Positions 25,511 to 35,132 are shown, numbered from the stretch's first letter. The stretch is 64,000 nucleotides of DNA from Gammaproteobacteria bacterium HGW-Gammaproteobacteria-15 (GCA_002840125.1 PGZF01000005.1:434001-498000); one strand, 5' to 3'. Numbers and translations: made by a program. The notes: a model not told the origin generated them from the sequence alone.

Positions 25511-25695
25511 CAAGCGCAAAACGGTGAGTAGCAGACTTACCGCTTTTCCTTGCGAGGGTCGATGCCTTATCAGGGCGCCACAGAGTGTCTGAGTCCGCAC
25601 GCCAGTGCGGGCGACAAATTCGTCTGGAACGAATTTAAACAGCATAGCTGGCCTGAAAGGGCGTGGGCAGGATGCTCACGCTAGTTGCTGTGGCG
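25511..25695. other. Multi-hairpin spacer between the second chitinase and the LPMO gene
   Basis: An imperfect hairpin follows the chitinase stop (about 25511-25551). Then an eight-bp outer stem CGCCACAG/CTGTGGCG (25576-25583, 25688-25695) encloses three hairpins. These are CCGCAC-GCCA-GTGCGG (25595-25610), AAATTCGT-CTGGA-ACGAATTT (25616-25636) and GCGTGGGC-AGGAT-GCTCACGC (25661-25681, one G-U). No open frame of note is present. It could be an mRNA processing or stability element or a dispersed repeat. Confidence 0.6.
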
Positions 25696-25751
25696 AGCCT
25701 GAGAAGGTCTCCGACCCGGAGCGCCAAGCCTCATAACAAAGAGAAATTACT

Positions 25752-26963
25752 ATGCAAGCCAAATATTTAATCCCTGGATTACTCACAACAAGCCTGCTAT
25801 TTACCAGCCTGCAGGCCAGCAGCCATGGCTATGTCGACTACCCCAAAGCCCGGCAGCAAATTTGTAAAGACGACGGCGGTTACTGGTGGCCAGCCGATGG
25901 CAGCGGCATAGCCAACGCCGCCTGTCGCGCCGCCTACCAGCAATCGGGCGGTTATATGCTAACGCAGCACCATGAATTTTCGGCCAACGTTGCCGATTAC
26001 CGCAATATGGCAGCAGTGCAGGCCGTGGTCAGCGATGGTAGCCTGTGCGCCGGCGGCGACAGCCGCAAAAGTGGTATGGATATTCCCTCAACCGACTGGC
26101 AACGCACCAGCATTAACCTTGCACAAAGCAATGAGATCACGCTGCGTTTTCGCACCACCACGCCACACAACCCCAGCTACTGGCAAATTTACCTGAGTAA
26201 ACCCGGCTTCGACAGCGCCAGCGAAACACTCAGCTGGAACCAGCTACAGCTGATACACCAGCAAAACGACGTAACCGCCGAGGCCGGTTACTATAACCTT
26301 AATCTGCAACTACCAGCAGATCGCAGCGGCCCGGCAGTGCTTTACACCCGCTGGCAGCGGGTGGATGTGGTCGGCGAAGGTTTTTATAACTGCTCTGATA
26401 TTGAGTTAGTCAACAACGGCGATACCCCGCAACCCGTGTGGTTTGATAAAGGCGCTTATGTAAACCTGCAAACGCCGGCAGAAGTAGGCGGTTATGCCCA
26501 GCTAAGGCTGTTTGATGCCAATGGCCAGGAGCTGATCGATGAGCACTGGCAAATTACCGCGGCCAATATTACTAACCAGTTGTGGATTAGCGAGCTGGCG
26601 GCACAGGTAAACACCCAACACAGCAACTTACTGCAAATTGGAGTGTTAAACGGCGATAATGTGGCCTTTAGCAGCGATTTAGCGGCTAACCGCGCCTACG
26701 TGCGGGATAACAGCACCTTTTATAACCTCGACCTGCGCCCGGCAACAGACGGCGGCAGTACCCCCCCGGGTAACTGCCCGGGTTATGACCTGAGTAGCGT
26801 AAACACCTACCCTGACTGGCCGCAAGGCAACACTCAGGTCCAATCCGGACACGCCGCCGGTGGCGATAAATTGATCCACCAAAACGTGCTATATCAGGCC
26901 AACTGGTGGACACAATCCATTCCCGGTAGCGACAGCAGCTGGGCGCAACTATGTAGCTGGTAA
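25752..26963 (+). CDS. AA10 lytic polysaccharide monooxygenase with C-terminal CBM5/12
   Basis: The 403-residue secreted copper enzyme oxidatively cleaves chitin. The signal peptide ends at QASS, leaving His25 as mature residue 1 (HGYVDYPKARQ). The second copper ligand is His139 in TTPHNPSYWQIY, so the histidine brace is intact. The AA10 core (about 25-215) has several Cys pairs and ends FYNCSDIELV. A middle beta domain (about 220-320) resembles the GbpA second module. After a short Gly/Pro linker there is a CBM5/12 (YQANWWTQSIPGSDSSW). The core resembles Cellvibrio-type AA10 chitin monooxygenases. The preceding hairpin spacer may separate its expression from the chitinases. Confidence 0.96.
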   Translation: MQAKYLIPGLLTTSLLFTSLQASSHGYVDYPKARQQICKDDGGYWWPADGSGIANAACRAAYQQSGGYMLTQHHEFSANVADYRNMAAVQAVVSDGSLCAGGDSRKSGMDIPSTDWQRTSINLAQSNEITLRFRTTTPHNPSYWQIYLSKPGFDSASETLSWNQLQLIHQQNDVTAEAGYYNLNLQLPADRSGPAVLYTRWQRVDVVGEGFYNCSDIELVNNGDTPQPVWFDKGAYVNLQTPAEVGGYAQLRLFDANGQELIDEHWQITAANITNQLWISELAAQVNTQHSNLLQIGVLNGDNVAFSSDLAANRAYVRDNSTFYNLDLRPATDGGSTPPGNCPGYDLSSVNTYPDWPQGNTQVQSGHAAGGDKLIHQNVLYQANWWTQSIPGSDSSWAQLCSW

Positions 26964-27195
26964 CCACTGACTTAAGGTAGAAAGCACCACAGGTCGCAAT
27001 CGTGGCCTGTTAATTCGGCGCTAACTTTTGCCAGCCGCGCAACAATGCAGCATAAATATGCTTAAAAAGTAGATATACACCCACTAATCACCTAAAATGC
27101 CGACTTTGTTGTAGCTGCAGTTGGCATTTTGTCATCTTGCTGCCATCTTTAAGCCTTACACCTGTGTTGTCTTTTCAGAAGGAAGCCCCAAGCCC

Positions 27196-28515
27196 GTGCG
27201 CACTACTGAACTTGTTTCCGGTTTTCGTCAGTCTGCCCCTTATGTTAATGCTCACCGCGGCAAAACCTTTGTGGTAATGCTCGGTGGTGAAGCTATTAGC
27301 CAAAGCGGTTTTCGCAGCATTATTAACGACATTGCCCTGCTAAACAGCCTGGGTATTAAAATTGTGCTGGTGTATGGTGCCAGGCCGCAGATCAACGCGG
27401 CGCTGCAGCAGGCCGGTTTAGAGCCCACCTACCATAACCGTGTGCGGGTAACCGATGACGACTCGTTTAAACTGATTAAGCAGGTTGCCGGTGCATTGCA
27501 ACTGGATATTACTGCCCGGCTGTCGATGAGCTTAAGCAATACCCCCATGCAGGGCGCCCAAATTAACGTGGTAAGCGGCAACTTTGTTATTGCCCAGCCA
27601 CTGGGGGTAGACGAAGGCATAGATTATCACCACAGCGGCCGTGTGCGGCGCATTGATGCAGCCGGTATCCGCCGTCAGCTGGATAACAACGGCATCGTGC
27701 TGATGGGGCCGATAGCCGCCTCTGTTACCGGTGAAAGCTTTAACCTTACCGCTGAAGATATCGCTACCCAGGTTGCGGTAAAACTGAAAGCCGACAAGAT
27801 GATTGGCTTTAGCGAAATTGGCGGTATCGTTGGCGAAAATGGCGAAATAACGGCAGAGTTAATGCCAAACTACGCCGAAAAAATTATGCTGGATATGGAA
27901 CAAAAGCCCGATGCCTGCCCCGGCACACTGGCATTTTTGCATGCCGCTATTACCGCCTGCCGTGCTGGTGTACCGCGCTGCCACTTAGTTAGTTACGATG
28001 AAGATGGCGCCCTGCTGCAGGAACTGTTCTCTCGCGATGGTATCGGTACGCAAATTGTGACTGAATCGGCCGAGAAACTGCGCGCAGCCACTATTTCAGA
28101 TATCGGCGGTATTCTGGATTTAATCCGCCCGCTGGAGCAGCAAGGCCTGCTGGTGCGCCGCTCCCGCGAGCAACTGGAAATGGAAATAAACCAGTTTACC
28201 TTAATTGAACGCGATGGGTTGGTGATTGGTTGTGCGGCGCTGTATCCGTTTCCAGAAGAAAATGTCGGCGAATTTGCCTGCCTGGCGGTGCACCCTGATT
28301 ACCGCGATGCAGACCGCGGCAGCCTGCTGCTAAAAAGCATTATCCAGCAGGCGCGGCAGCGTAAATACGACAAACTGTTTGCCCTGACCACCCGCAGCAT
28401 TCACTGGTTTTTAGAACAAGGCTTTGAACTGTTAACGGTAGATGATTTACCGGCGCAGAAAAAGCAGCTGTATAACTACCAGCGCCGCTCTAAAATTCTG
28501 GCCATAACCTTGTGA
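27196..28515 (+). CDS. argA: N-acetylglutamate synthase
   Basis: ArgA acetylates glutamate with acetyl-CoA, the first step of arginine synthesis. I choose the GTG at 27196, because the product then begins [13 protein letters not shown], matching E. coli ArgA (KTELVEGFRHS), and AAGGAAG lies about 11 bases upstream; an earlier TTG at 27121 would add 25 unmatched residues. The 439-residue protein has an amino-acid-kinase-like domain ([24 protein letters not shown]) in the first ~285 residues. A C-terminal GNAT acetyltransferase domain follows ([26 protein letters not shown], in two adjoining blocks, and [11 protein letters not shown]). It is monocistronic, with a strong terminator after it. Confidence 0.96.
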   Translation: MRTTELVSGFRQSAPYVNAHRGKTFVVMLGGEAISQSGFRSIINDIALLNSLGIKIVLVYGARPQINAALQQAGLEPTYHNRVRVTDDDSFKLIKQVAGALQLDITARLSMSLSNTPMQGAQINVVSGNFVIAQPLGVDEGIDYHHSGRVRRIDAAGIRRQLDNNGIVLMGPIAASVTGESFNLTAEDIATQVAVKLKADKMIGFSEIGGIVGENGEITAELMPNYAEKIMLDMEQKPDACPGTLAFLHAAITACRAGVPRCHLVSYDEDGALLQELFSRDGIGTQIVTESAEKLRAATISDIGGILDLIRPLEQQGLLVRRSREQLEMEINQFTLIERDGLVIGCAALYPFPEENVGEFACLAVHPDYRDADRGSLLLKSIIQQARQRKYDKLFALTTRSIHWFLEQGFELLTVDDLPAQKKQLYNYQRRSKILAITL

Positions 28516-28521
28516 TCCGCA

Positions 28522-28550
28522 CCGGGCCGCCTTAGCGGCCCGGAGTTTTT
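28522..28550 (+). terminator. Terminator of argA
   Basis: Perfect nine-base GC-rich arms (28522-28530 and 28535-28543) with a CTTA loop are followed by AGTTTTT. Confidence 0.92.
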
Positions 28551-28645
28551 ATACTACCCGGCAATAAAAACCGGGCCTAAATTATTTTTGCCAGCTGCAA
28601 ACTGGCTACACTAAAAGCATCTGCGACCCAAACGGATAGATAGCT

Positions 28646-30748
28646 GTGCTACGTATACTCATACTAAGCCTGTTGTTACTGCTGCTGGCGGCACTGCTGC
28701 TGATACAATGCAGCAACACCCCTGGTCCGCGCTGGCGTGAGCCCAACCCGGTGCAGGCTATTGCTCCTGATCAGGCAGGTTATAGCCTTGCCGTAACCAC
28801 TCATATTCGCCATAGTGCCCGCCCGGCAGATCCCTATCCGTACCCGATACCACTGGGGGAACCCGGCCCGGTAATGCCCTTATACAGCGGCGGCCTGCGT
28901 TACCCGCTGTATTGTGATTTTTCTCAACAGGGTTTACCACCGCCACTGGCAGATAACCAACAAGGCTATGGTATTGCTATAACACAGCAGGACAACACTG
29001 TGGGTTACAGCAAAGACTGCCTGCACCCGTCCAGCCTGCAGTATTTTTATGTCAGCGCCGCCGGCAACATCAGCCATTATCAGCAGCAACCTTTAATGCC
29101 CGGCGATATATTACTGCGGCTTGAACTGGGTACAATCAACCGGTTCTTTTACTATCTGCTAATGCCGGTAGTGCCGGAAGAAAGCGCGTCACGCAGCAGC
29201 GCTAAGCTATGGAACGGCAAACTGATTTACCAGTTTCATGGCGGCGTTGGCATTGGCTACCGCCAGGGGCATCTGCGTGCCGAACGGCTGATTAGCGACC
29301 GGCTGGCAGAGCTGCGGGCCGGTTTTGCTGTTGCTAGTGCCAGCATTAATAAAACCAGTTACGGCTATAACTTTTTATTGGCAGAAGATACCGCCAGCCG
29401 GGTAAAACGCCAGTTTATCAGCCTGTACGGTCAGCCACTGTACACTCTGGGCATTGGTGGTTCGGGCGGGGGTATAGCGCAGTACCTGCTGCTGCAGAAC
29501 CACCCGGATCTGCTCGACGGCGGTATAGCGCTGTACAGTTATCCCGATATGCTAAGCCAGACCCTGTATGCGCTCGATTGTGATTTGCTGCATAACTATT
29601 ACTACTTTAATGCCGCAGATAAAGCCCGCTGGCAGCAGATTAGCCAGCGCCAGTTGCTCGAAGGGCTGAGTGTGTCGGCACAGCACAGCCTGAAATTCAG
29701 CCAGCAGGTGCTGCTGGCTCAGCTTGGCAGCGGTAGCTGGCCCACGCAGCCCGACGGCGCTACCCAATGCCATAATGCCTGGCTTGGTTTATCGTCACTG
29801 GTGCATAACCCCACCCAGGGTAAACTAAAGCGGCTAACCACAGATCCGCTGCTGGCGAAGGTTAACTGGAGTTACTGGGGCGATATGGCCGGTATTTTTG
29901 GTAAAGACGAACAGGGTTTTGGCCACAGCCTGTGGGGTAACAGCGGCGTACAATATGGCCTTAGCGCATTAATTAAAGGTGAGCTTGGCGCGAAAGACTT
30001 TATCGCCCTTAACGCTGCTATAGGCAGTTGGCGGGCGCAGGCAGATATGCGGGCAGAACAAATTAGCTACTTGCCGCTGGTTGATGTACCGCTGTGGCAT
30101 ACCGCTTTTGGCCGGCAAAATATTATCAGCCGTAATAACAATGAAACTGCCCCCCGCTTTAGTGCCAATATGGCCGCCATTGCCCGTGCTTACCGGTATG
30201 GTCAGCTGTTTCTGGGCATGACAGAAAAGCCTGTTCTGGATCTGCGGCATTATCTGGACCCACAGCTGGACATGCATCACCTTGAGCCGTCATTTGCCGC
30301 ACGTGAACGCCTGCAAAAACGCAACGGTCATACAGCTAACCAGTTAATCTGGGTAAGCCACCCCGGCTATACCCCTTTAGCTGAAGCCATCGCGCTGATG
30401 GACCAGTGGCTAACCCGGCAGGAAAAACCACTGCAGGCTAGTGACCGGTGTTTTGCTGCTGACGGCTCTGTTATCGCCAGTGGCGATCATGTCTGGCACA
30501 GCGGGGAGCTATGTGCAGCAACCTATCCGCCGCTCAGCAACAGCAGGCGCCAGGCCGGTGCGCCTGAGCATGGCCTGATGTTCAGCTGTGCACTTATCAG
30601 CGTGGATCAGGCAATAGCGCGCGGCGATTACCAGCCGCAGGATATGCGCCCTTTTGCCGCACAGCTCAGGGCGGTATTTCCGGATGGGGTGTGCGATTAC
30701 ACCCTGCCGGATCAGGCCATGCCGGAAGATCTAGCTTTTACGTACTGA
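28646..30748 (+). CDS. DUF6351 family protein, alpha/beta-hydrolase-like, exported
   Basis: The 700-residue protein has an N-terminal hydrophobic stretch (about 3-21) ending in LIQC, an atypical lipobox, so it may be a lipoprotein or membrane-anchored. A probable nucleophile elbow GIGGSGGG (about 270-277) and a preceding YQFHGGVGIGYRQG segment resemble an alpha/beta-hydrolase oxyanion region, which is why I assign it to the DUF6351 family. Six or more cysteines are spread through the chain, and a C-terminal Cys-rich part (DRCFAADGS, GELCAATYPP) suggests periplasmic disulfides. The substrate is unknown; esterase or tannase-like activity is only inference. The last 18 bases overlap the convergent oxidoreductase gene. 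Confidence 0.72.
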   Translation: MLRILILSLLLLLLAALLLIQCSNTPGPRWREPNPVQAIAPDQAGYSLAVTTHIRHSARPADPYPYPIPLGEPGPVMPLYSGGLRYPLYCDFSQQGLPPPLADNQQGYGIAITQQDNTVGYSKDCLHPSSLQYFYVSAAGNISHYQQQPLMPGDILLRLELGTINRFFYYLLMPVVPEESASRSSAKLWNGKLIYQFHGGVGIGYRQGHLRAERLISDRLAELRAGFAVASASINKTSYGYNFLLAEDTASRVKRQFISLYGQPLYTLGIGGSGGGIAQYLLLQNHPDLLDGGIALYSYPDMLSQTLYALDCDLLHNYYYFNAADKARWQQISQRQLLEGLSVSAQHSLKFSQQVLLAQLGSGSWPTQPDGATQCHNAWLGLSSLVHNPTQGKLKRLTTDPLLAKVNWSYWGDMAGIFGKDEQGFGHSLWGNSGVQYGLSALIKGELGAKDFIALNAAIGSWRAQADMRAEQISYLPLVDVPLWHTAFGRQNIISRNNNETAPRFSANMAAIARAYRYGQLFLGMTEKPVLDLRHYLDPQLDMHHLEPSFAARERLQKRNGHTANQLIWVSHPGYTPLAEAIALMDQWLTRQEKPLQASDRCFAADGSVIASGDHVWHSGELCAATYPPLSNSRRQAGAPEHGLMFSCALISVDQAIARGDYQPQDMRPFAAQLRAVFPDGVCDYTLPDQAMPEDLAFTY

Positions 30749-31798
30749 CAACGCAACCTGCTTACCCAGCGCCCGCGCGGTAGTCCATTTACCGCCCGAC
30801 ACTGTTAACAGCTGGCCTTGCCAGTTAAGCTGATATTCGCGGCTGGCCTTGCTGGCATTGGCCGTGCCGCCAAGCAAAGGCCGCACACCGGCAAAATCAG
30901 CCAGTACCGCCTCACGCTGGCGCGCCGGTAAAAAGTAGTGGTTGTATATACCAAGCAAGTAATCGCGCTCGGCATCTGAGCACACTATGGGCTCATCCAA
31001 TTGCTGGCGCACTTCGGTGGTGCCCAGCAATGTTTTGCCCTGATACGGCAGCACAAATACAATCCGAGCTTCGCCCGGCACCTCCAGCATATGGCCATAA
31101 CGGCTGATTGGCGGCAGCAATAAATGGCTGCCGCGTACTAAATCCAGCGGCTGCTGCGGCAAGTCCGATTGTTGCAACAGTTGCTGGCTCCAGGGCCCGG
31201 CCACATTAACTATGCGATCAAACTGCTGCCAGCCACTGCTCAGCAATACCTTGCCATCTGTGGTTACCTGCTGCACCGGGCTATGTTCAAAAATATGCAC
31301 TCCGGCTTTGGTACATTGCTGCGCCATCCACAGGCCAAGCTTTTTATCGTCCATCTGGCCGTCAAAAAACAGGTAAGCCCCGGTTAAACCTTCGCTGTTT
31401 AGTTGCGGCGAACAGCGCAGTGCCTGCGCAGCCGTTAACCAGCGATGGCGGCCAATGCCTTTTCTACCGGCAAAAGTATCATACAGCCACAGGCCTATTT
31501 TTAATTGCCAGCGGGCCCGGCGCGAAGTGTTATACAGCGGATACAAAATAGGCAGGCGGCGGGTTAACTGCGGTGCTTTTTTTAGCCACCAGCGCCGCTC
31601 CTGCAGCGCTTCGCGCACCAGGCGGAATTCCCCCTGTTCTAAATACCGCAGGCCACCGTGCAGCAGCTTGGAAGACGCCTGGCTGGTCGCCTGCATCAGG
31701 CCGTCACGCTCAAACAGGCTCACATCATGCCCGGCCAGTGCCAGCTGCCAGGCACTGCTTAGGCCATTAATACCGCCGCCTATCACTGCTATTTTCAT
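30731..31798 (-). CDS. GlpD-like FAD-dependent oxidoreductase, short form
   Basis: The 355-residue protein starts with the dinucleotide-binding MKIAVIGGGINGLSSAWQLA and an acidic strand end (VSLFERD). It carries the glycerol-3-phosphate dehydrogenase signature SSKLLHGGLRYLE (about 42-54). Later blocks are FFDGQMDDKKLGLWMAQ and FVLPYQGKTLLGTTEV, and the end is SGGKWTTARALGKQVA. Full GlpD is about 500 residues; here the C-terminal alpha-helical domain is absent, the frame ending just after the FAD-closing GGKWTT motif. It probably oxidises glycerol-3-phosphate or a related hydroxy acid. It starts 12 bases after proB and is likely co-transcribed with it. Confidence 0.85.
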   Translation of the reverse strand: MKIAVIGGGINGLSSAWQLALAGHDVSLFERDGLMQATSQASSKLLHGGLRYLEQGEFRLVREALQERRWWLKKAPQLTRRLPILYPLYNTSRRARWQLKIGLWLYDTFAGRKGIGRHRWLTAAQALRCSPQLNSEGLTGAYLFFDGQMDDKKLGLWMAQQCTKAGVHIFEHSPVQQVTTDGKVLLSSGWQQFDRIVNVAGPWSQQLLQQSDLPQQPLDLVRGSHLLLPPISRYGHMLEVPGEARIVFVLPYQGKTLLGTTEVRQQLDEPIVCSDAERDYLLGIYNHYFLPARQREAVLADFAGVRPLLGGTANASKASREYQLNWQGQLLTVSGGKWTTARALGKQVALSVRKS

Positions 31799-31810
31799 CC
31801 GGTACCTGTC

Positions 31811-32923
31811 TTAATTTGTCAGCGCAATATCATCGCGGTGCACTACTTCTTCGCTGGGGCAAAAGCCCAACGTTTCAGCAATTTGCTGGCTGTGTAAGCC
31901 TTTAATTAACTGTAGTTCAGTTGCGCTGTACTGGCAGATACCTTTTGCCAGTTGCTTGCCGCCGCTATCACATAGCCAGATGGCATCGCCTTTATCAAAA
32001 TCACCTTCAGCGGCAACAATACCTTTTGCCAGCAGCGAGGCGCCCTTATGCAGCAACGCCTGCACTGCACCGCTGTCCAGCACAATACTGCCATGGCTTT
32101 TCAGGCTGTGCAGCAGCCAGTGTTTTTTTGCACTAAGGCGGTCTTGCTGGCGCACAAATAAAGTACCGGCCTGCTCACCTTTGAGTAAAGCATCAAAACT
32201 TTCGGCTTTCTGGCCGTTAATAATCAGCGTATCTACGCCAAGCCGGGTGGCTTTTTCTGCCGCCTGAATTTTGGTTATCATGCCGCCGGTACCAATGGCA
32301 TGGTGGCTGCCGCCAGCCATAGCATAAATGCTGGCATCAACCCGTTCTACTCTGGGGATAAACCGCGCGTCTGGCGTAGTTCTTGGGTTGGCGCTGTACA
32401 GACCATCGATATCCGAGCAAATAATCAGTACATCAGCATCTACCAGTACGGCTACCATGGCCGCCAGGTTGTCGTTGTCGCCTACTTTCAGCTCAGCCGT
32501 GGCAACACTGTCGTTTTCATTCACTACCGGCAACACCTGATTTGCCAGCAGGGTACGCAGCGTATTATCGATATTAAGATAACGGCGCCGGTCGGCCAGA
32601 TCGTCATGTGTCAGTAAAATCTGCGCGCAGCGAAAATCGAATAAATGGCTCCAGGTAGCCATCATCTGGGTTTGACCAACCGCAGCCATAGCCTGCTTAA
32701 TATTGATAGGTAACGGATGGTGTGAGAAAGCAATAGCCGAGCGCCCGGCGGCCACACTACCGGAAGACACCAGCACCACTTCAACGCCGTGCTGACGGCA
32801 TTCGCTGATAAAGCGGGCAATAGCAAGTAAATAACGGGTAGAACACCCTTTGGAATCGGGGGAGATCAGCGCACTGCCTACTTTGATCACAATGCGCCGC
32901 CAGGCTGAATTTAACATAGACAT
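31811..32923 (-). CDS. proB: Glutamate 5-kinase
   Basis: The 370-residue cytoplasmic enzyme phosphorylates glutamate in the first step of proline synthesis. The kinase domain shows IVIKVGSALI, VLVSSGSVAAGR, VVNENDSVAT and GDNDNLAAMVA, and AIGTGGMITKIQAAEKATRLG. A C-terminal PUA domain follows (about 275-360, GSIVLDSGAVQALLHKGASL). The length matches E. coli ProB (367). The inner ATG at 32917 has AAGG at a better distance than the ATG at 32923, so the true start may be two codons in. The usual partner proA is not adjacent; a GlpD-like gene follows instead. Confidence 0.96.
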   Translation of the reverse strand: MSMLNSAWRRIVIKVGSALISPDSKGCSTRYLLAIARFISECRQHGVEVVLVSSGSVAAGRSAIAFSHHPLPINIKQAMAAVGQTQMMATWSHLFDFRCAQILLTHDDLADRRRYLNIDNTLRTLLANQVLPVVNENDSVATAELKVGDNDNLAAMVAVLVDADVLIICSDIDGLYSANPRTTPDARFIPRVERVDASIYAMAGGSHHAIGTGGMITKIQAAEKATRLGVDTLIINGQKAESFDALLKGEQAGTLFVRQQDRLSAKKHWLLHSLKSHGSIVLDSGAVQALLHKGASLLAKGIVAAEGDFDKGDAIWLCDSGGKQLAKGICQYSATELQLIKGLHSQQIAETLGFCPSEEVVHRDDIALTN

Positions 32924-32978
32924 ACCTTCACGCTGCTATAGTGCCAGCAGCTTAAAGTTCAGGCGTCTATATGTCTAT

Positions 32979-33497
32979 TTAATTTTGAGCGCGGGCTACT
33001 TTTACCTCACAGTTACCGGGCGATAAATGGGTAAAACCGCCATAAGCAGAGATAACCAGTTGCTCGTCTGTGAGCTTTCTTACCTGCCAGCTAACCTGGC
33101 CACTGCCAAAGGCCGGGTGGTCAATCACAAATGAGCCCGGAGTCTGGCGAATGGCATACTTAAAGGTGTCTTGCCGCTGGCCCTGGCTGATGTGCTGTAC
33201 CATTTGGCGCTCGCTGAAAATCCAGGTTTTACGCATGGCGTTATCCAGTGTCACAGTGCCATCAGCCACAACTGAAGTACCTATCTCGCACCAGCTGCCA
33301 GAAATCAGCTGGTTAATGTCCACCACCTGCTGTTCACCAAAGCGGATATCCACTTTTACTTCGCTACCACTACGGCAAGGCTCGCCCTGAAATACCACAT
33401 CACCATTAGCTGCCGTGCATTTATATACTTCAGCACTGACGTAAGGCGCAACCAGCAAACTGGCGAGTAGCAAATATAAACGTATCATTATTGTCAT
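32979..33497 (-). CDS. Exported DUF4124-domain protein
   Basis: The 172-residue protein has a signal peptide (cleavage near VSA-EV, residue 22). A short DUF4124 motif follows at once: EVYKCTAANGDVVFQGEPC (about 23-41), with two cysteines likely disulfide-bonded. The rest is beta-rich with a further Cys pair (SWCEIG, GNCEVKV). The fold of the remainder and the function are unknown. It is a single gene facing proB with no obvious partner. Confidence 0.8.
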   Translation of the reverse strand: MTIMIRLYLLLASLLVAPYVSAEVYKCTAANGDVVFQGEPCRSGSEVKVDIRFGEQQVVDINQLISGSWCEIGTSVVADGTVTLDNAMRKTWIFSERQMVQHISQGQRQDTFKYAIRQTPGSFVIDHPAFGSGQVSWQVRKLTDEQLVISAYGGFTHLSPGNCEVKVARAQN

Positions 33498-33697
33498 TAT
33501 TCAATCCCTTAACGCACACTGGCAAACTGCGTGCTGACAAAATCCTGCTTACAATACTGAAAAAATCACCTAAAGTGAATCATGCTTACATAAATATACA
33601 AAATAGCAACAAAACCTTTTGCTTAGTTCCGTTATAGTTCAGCCCGAATTCAGCTGTCAGCACTATGCTAAACAGAATAATTTATCGGGAGTTTATT

Positions 33698-34336
33698 ATG
33701 CGCCGTTCAGCTTTGTTAGTATCTTTATTATCTGCCAGCCTGGTGATGGCAGGTTGCGCGTCTACAGAATATTCCAATACCGCCAAGGGTGCGGCTATAG
33801 GTGGTGTAGTGGGTGCTGTTGCAGGTAAAGCCACCGGTAATCATAAAGACAAACGTCTGGTTATTGGTGCGGCTGTAGGTGCTTTAGCCGGTGCCGCTGT
33901 AGGCAGCTATATGGACAATCAGGAAAAAGCCCTGAAAGAAGAATTAAGCGGCAGTGGGGTAAAAGTGGTACGTGATGGTGACAAATTGCGCCTGGATATT
34001 CCTGCCCAGTTAACATTTGATATTAACCGCTCAGACATCCGCTCTAACCTGTACCCGGTATTTAATGATATTGCCAAGGTACTGCGCGATTATGAAAAAA
34101 CTATGCTGGTTATTGCCGGCCACACTGATGATACCGGCGCCTATCAATACAATATGACGCTGTCGCAAGCGCGTGCTGACAGTGTTAAACGATATCTGAC
34201 AGCACAAAATGTGCAGGCTATTCGTATTGAAACACAAGGCTACGGCCCAAGTTACCCAATAGTGCCAAACACCTCTGAAGCTAACCGCGCACTAAACCGC
34301 CGGGTAGAAATTCATATTGAACCTATAGTGCAATAA
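33698..34336 (+). CDS. OmpA-family peptidoglycan-binding lipoprotein (YiaD-like)
   Basis: I start at the ATG at 33698, because CGGGAG lies eight bases upstream and the frame there begins with a lipoprotein signal (MRRSALLVSLLSASLVMAGC); an upstream ATG at 33665 adds 11 residues without a signal. The 212-residue product has a lipid-attachment Cys20 and a Gly/Ala-rich glycine-zipper segment (AAIGGVVGAVAG, AAVGALAGAAVG). The C-terminal OmpA domain has GHTDDTGAYQYN, QARADSVKRYL and ANRALNRRVEIHI. It should tether the outer membrane to peptidoglycan. Confidence 0.93.
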   Translation: MRRSALLVSLLSASLVMAGCASTEYSNTAKGAAIGGVVGAVAGKATGNHKDKRLVIGAAVGALAGAAVGSYMDNQEKALKEELSGSGVKVVRDGDKLRLDIPAQLTFDINRSDIRSNLYPVFNDIAKVLRDYEKTMLVIAGHTDDTGAYQYNMTLSQARADSVKRYLTAQNVQAIRIETQGYGPSYPIVPNTSEANRALNRRVEIHIEPIVQ

Positions 34337-34352
34337 GCATTAGGCATAAAGC

Positions 34353-34380
34353 AAAAAAAGCGGCCGGGGCCGCTTTTTTT
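34353..34380. terminator. Bidirectional terminator between the OmpA lipoprotein and fkpA
   Basis: Thirteen-base perfect arms (AAAAAAAGCGGCC and its complement, 34353-34365 and 34368-34380) surround a two-base gap. Poly-A on one side and poly-T on the other let it serve both converging genes. Confidence 0.92.
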
Positions 34381-34391
34381 ATAGGCTCAGA

Positions 34392-35132
34392 TTATTGCGC
34401 TACCGTTTCTGCAGAAACAATTTCCAATAACTCTACTTCAAATACCAGTACGCTGTTTGGCTTAATCACGCCCATATCGCGCTCGCCATAAGCCAGCTCT
34501 GATGGAATAGTAAACTTAAACTTAGAACCTACGTTCATCAGTTGTACGCCTTCTGTCCAGCCCGGAATAACGCGGTTTAACGGGAACTGTGCCGGTTCGC
34601 CACGATCCAGTGAACTGTCAAACTTGGTGCCATCGGTTAAGGTACCAACATAGTGTACTTTTACCGTGTCAGTAGCGGCTGGTTTTGCACCTTCTGCCGC
34701 TTGCAGCACTTCATACTGTAAGCCTGATTCAGTTACTTTTACGCCTTCTTTCTTAGCATTTTCTTCTAAGTAAGTTTTACCGGCTGCAATAGCCTGAGCA
34801 GCTTCAGCTTCCATTACCGCGGCTTGCTTTTCACGGAATTGTTCTTCCAGCGCAGTCATCATGGTTTGCACTTCTTCTTCAGTCAGTGCAGTTTTATCAG
34901 CAATGGCGTCTTGTACACCACGTAAAATTAATGCGCTGTCCAGCGACAGGCCCATTTTGCTGTACTCATCCAGCGTGCTGTCCAGGTAACGGCCAACAGA
35001 CACACCCAAGCTGTATGATTGTTTTGCTTCGTCAGTATCCAGCGCAGCTGGCTTTTGCTCTGCGTCTTTCTGACAGGCTGCAAGAGTAATAACAGCCACT
35101 GCGACCAGTGACATTTTGGTAACTAAGCGCAT
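34392..35132 (-). CDS. fkpA: FKBP-type peptidyl-prolyl isomerase lipoprotein (FkpA/Mip-like)
   Basis: The start is set at the ATG at 35132, preceded by GGAG at seven bases; a TTG four codons upstream is less likely. The 246-residue protein has a lipoprotein signal with LAAC (Cys20). A helical dimerisation region follows (about 35-125, YSLGVSVGRYLD), then a C-terminal FKBP domain (VKVHYVGTLTDGTKFDSSLD, PLNRVIPGWTEGVQLM, ELAYGERDMG). It catalyses prolyl isomerisation and chaperones envelope proteins. It differs from E. coli FkpA in being a predicted lipoprotein, like Mip. It lies divergently beside the WD40 lipoprotein and slyX, near where E. coli fkpA sits. Confidence 0.93.
   Translation of the reverse strand: MRLVTKMSLVAVAVITLAACQKDAEQKPAALDTDEAKQSYSLGVSVGRYLDSTLDEYSKMGLSLDSALILRGVQDAIADKTALTEEEVQTMMTALEEQFREKQAAVMEAEAAQAIAAGKTYLEENAKKEGVKVTESGLQYEVLQAAEGAKPAATDTVKVHYVGTLTDGTKFDSSLDRGEPAQFPLNRVIPGWTEGVQLMNVGSKFKFTIPSELAYGERDMGVIKPNSVLVFEVELLEIVSAETVAQ

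Noticed and set aside
25511..25695. CRISPR-like or tandem repeat array
   Set aside because: The hairpins differ from each other in sequence and have no regular repeat-spacer unit.
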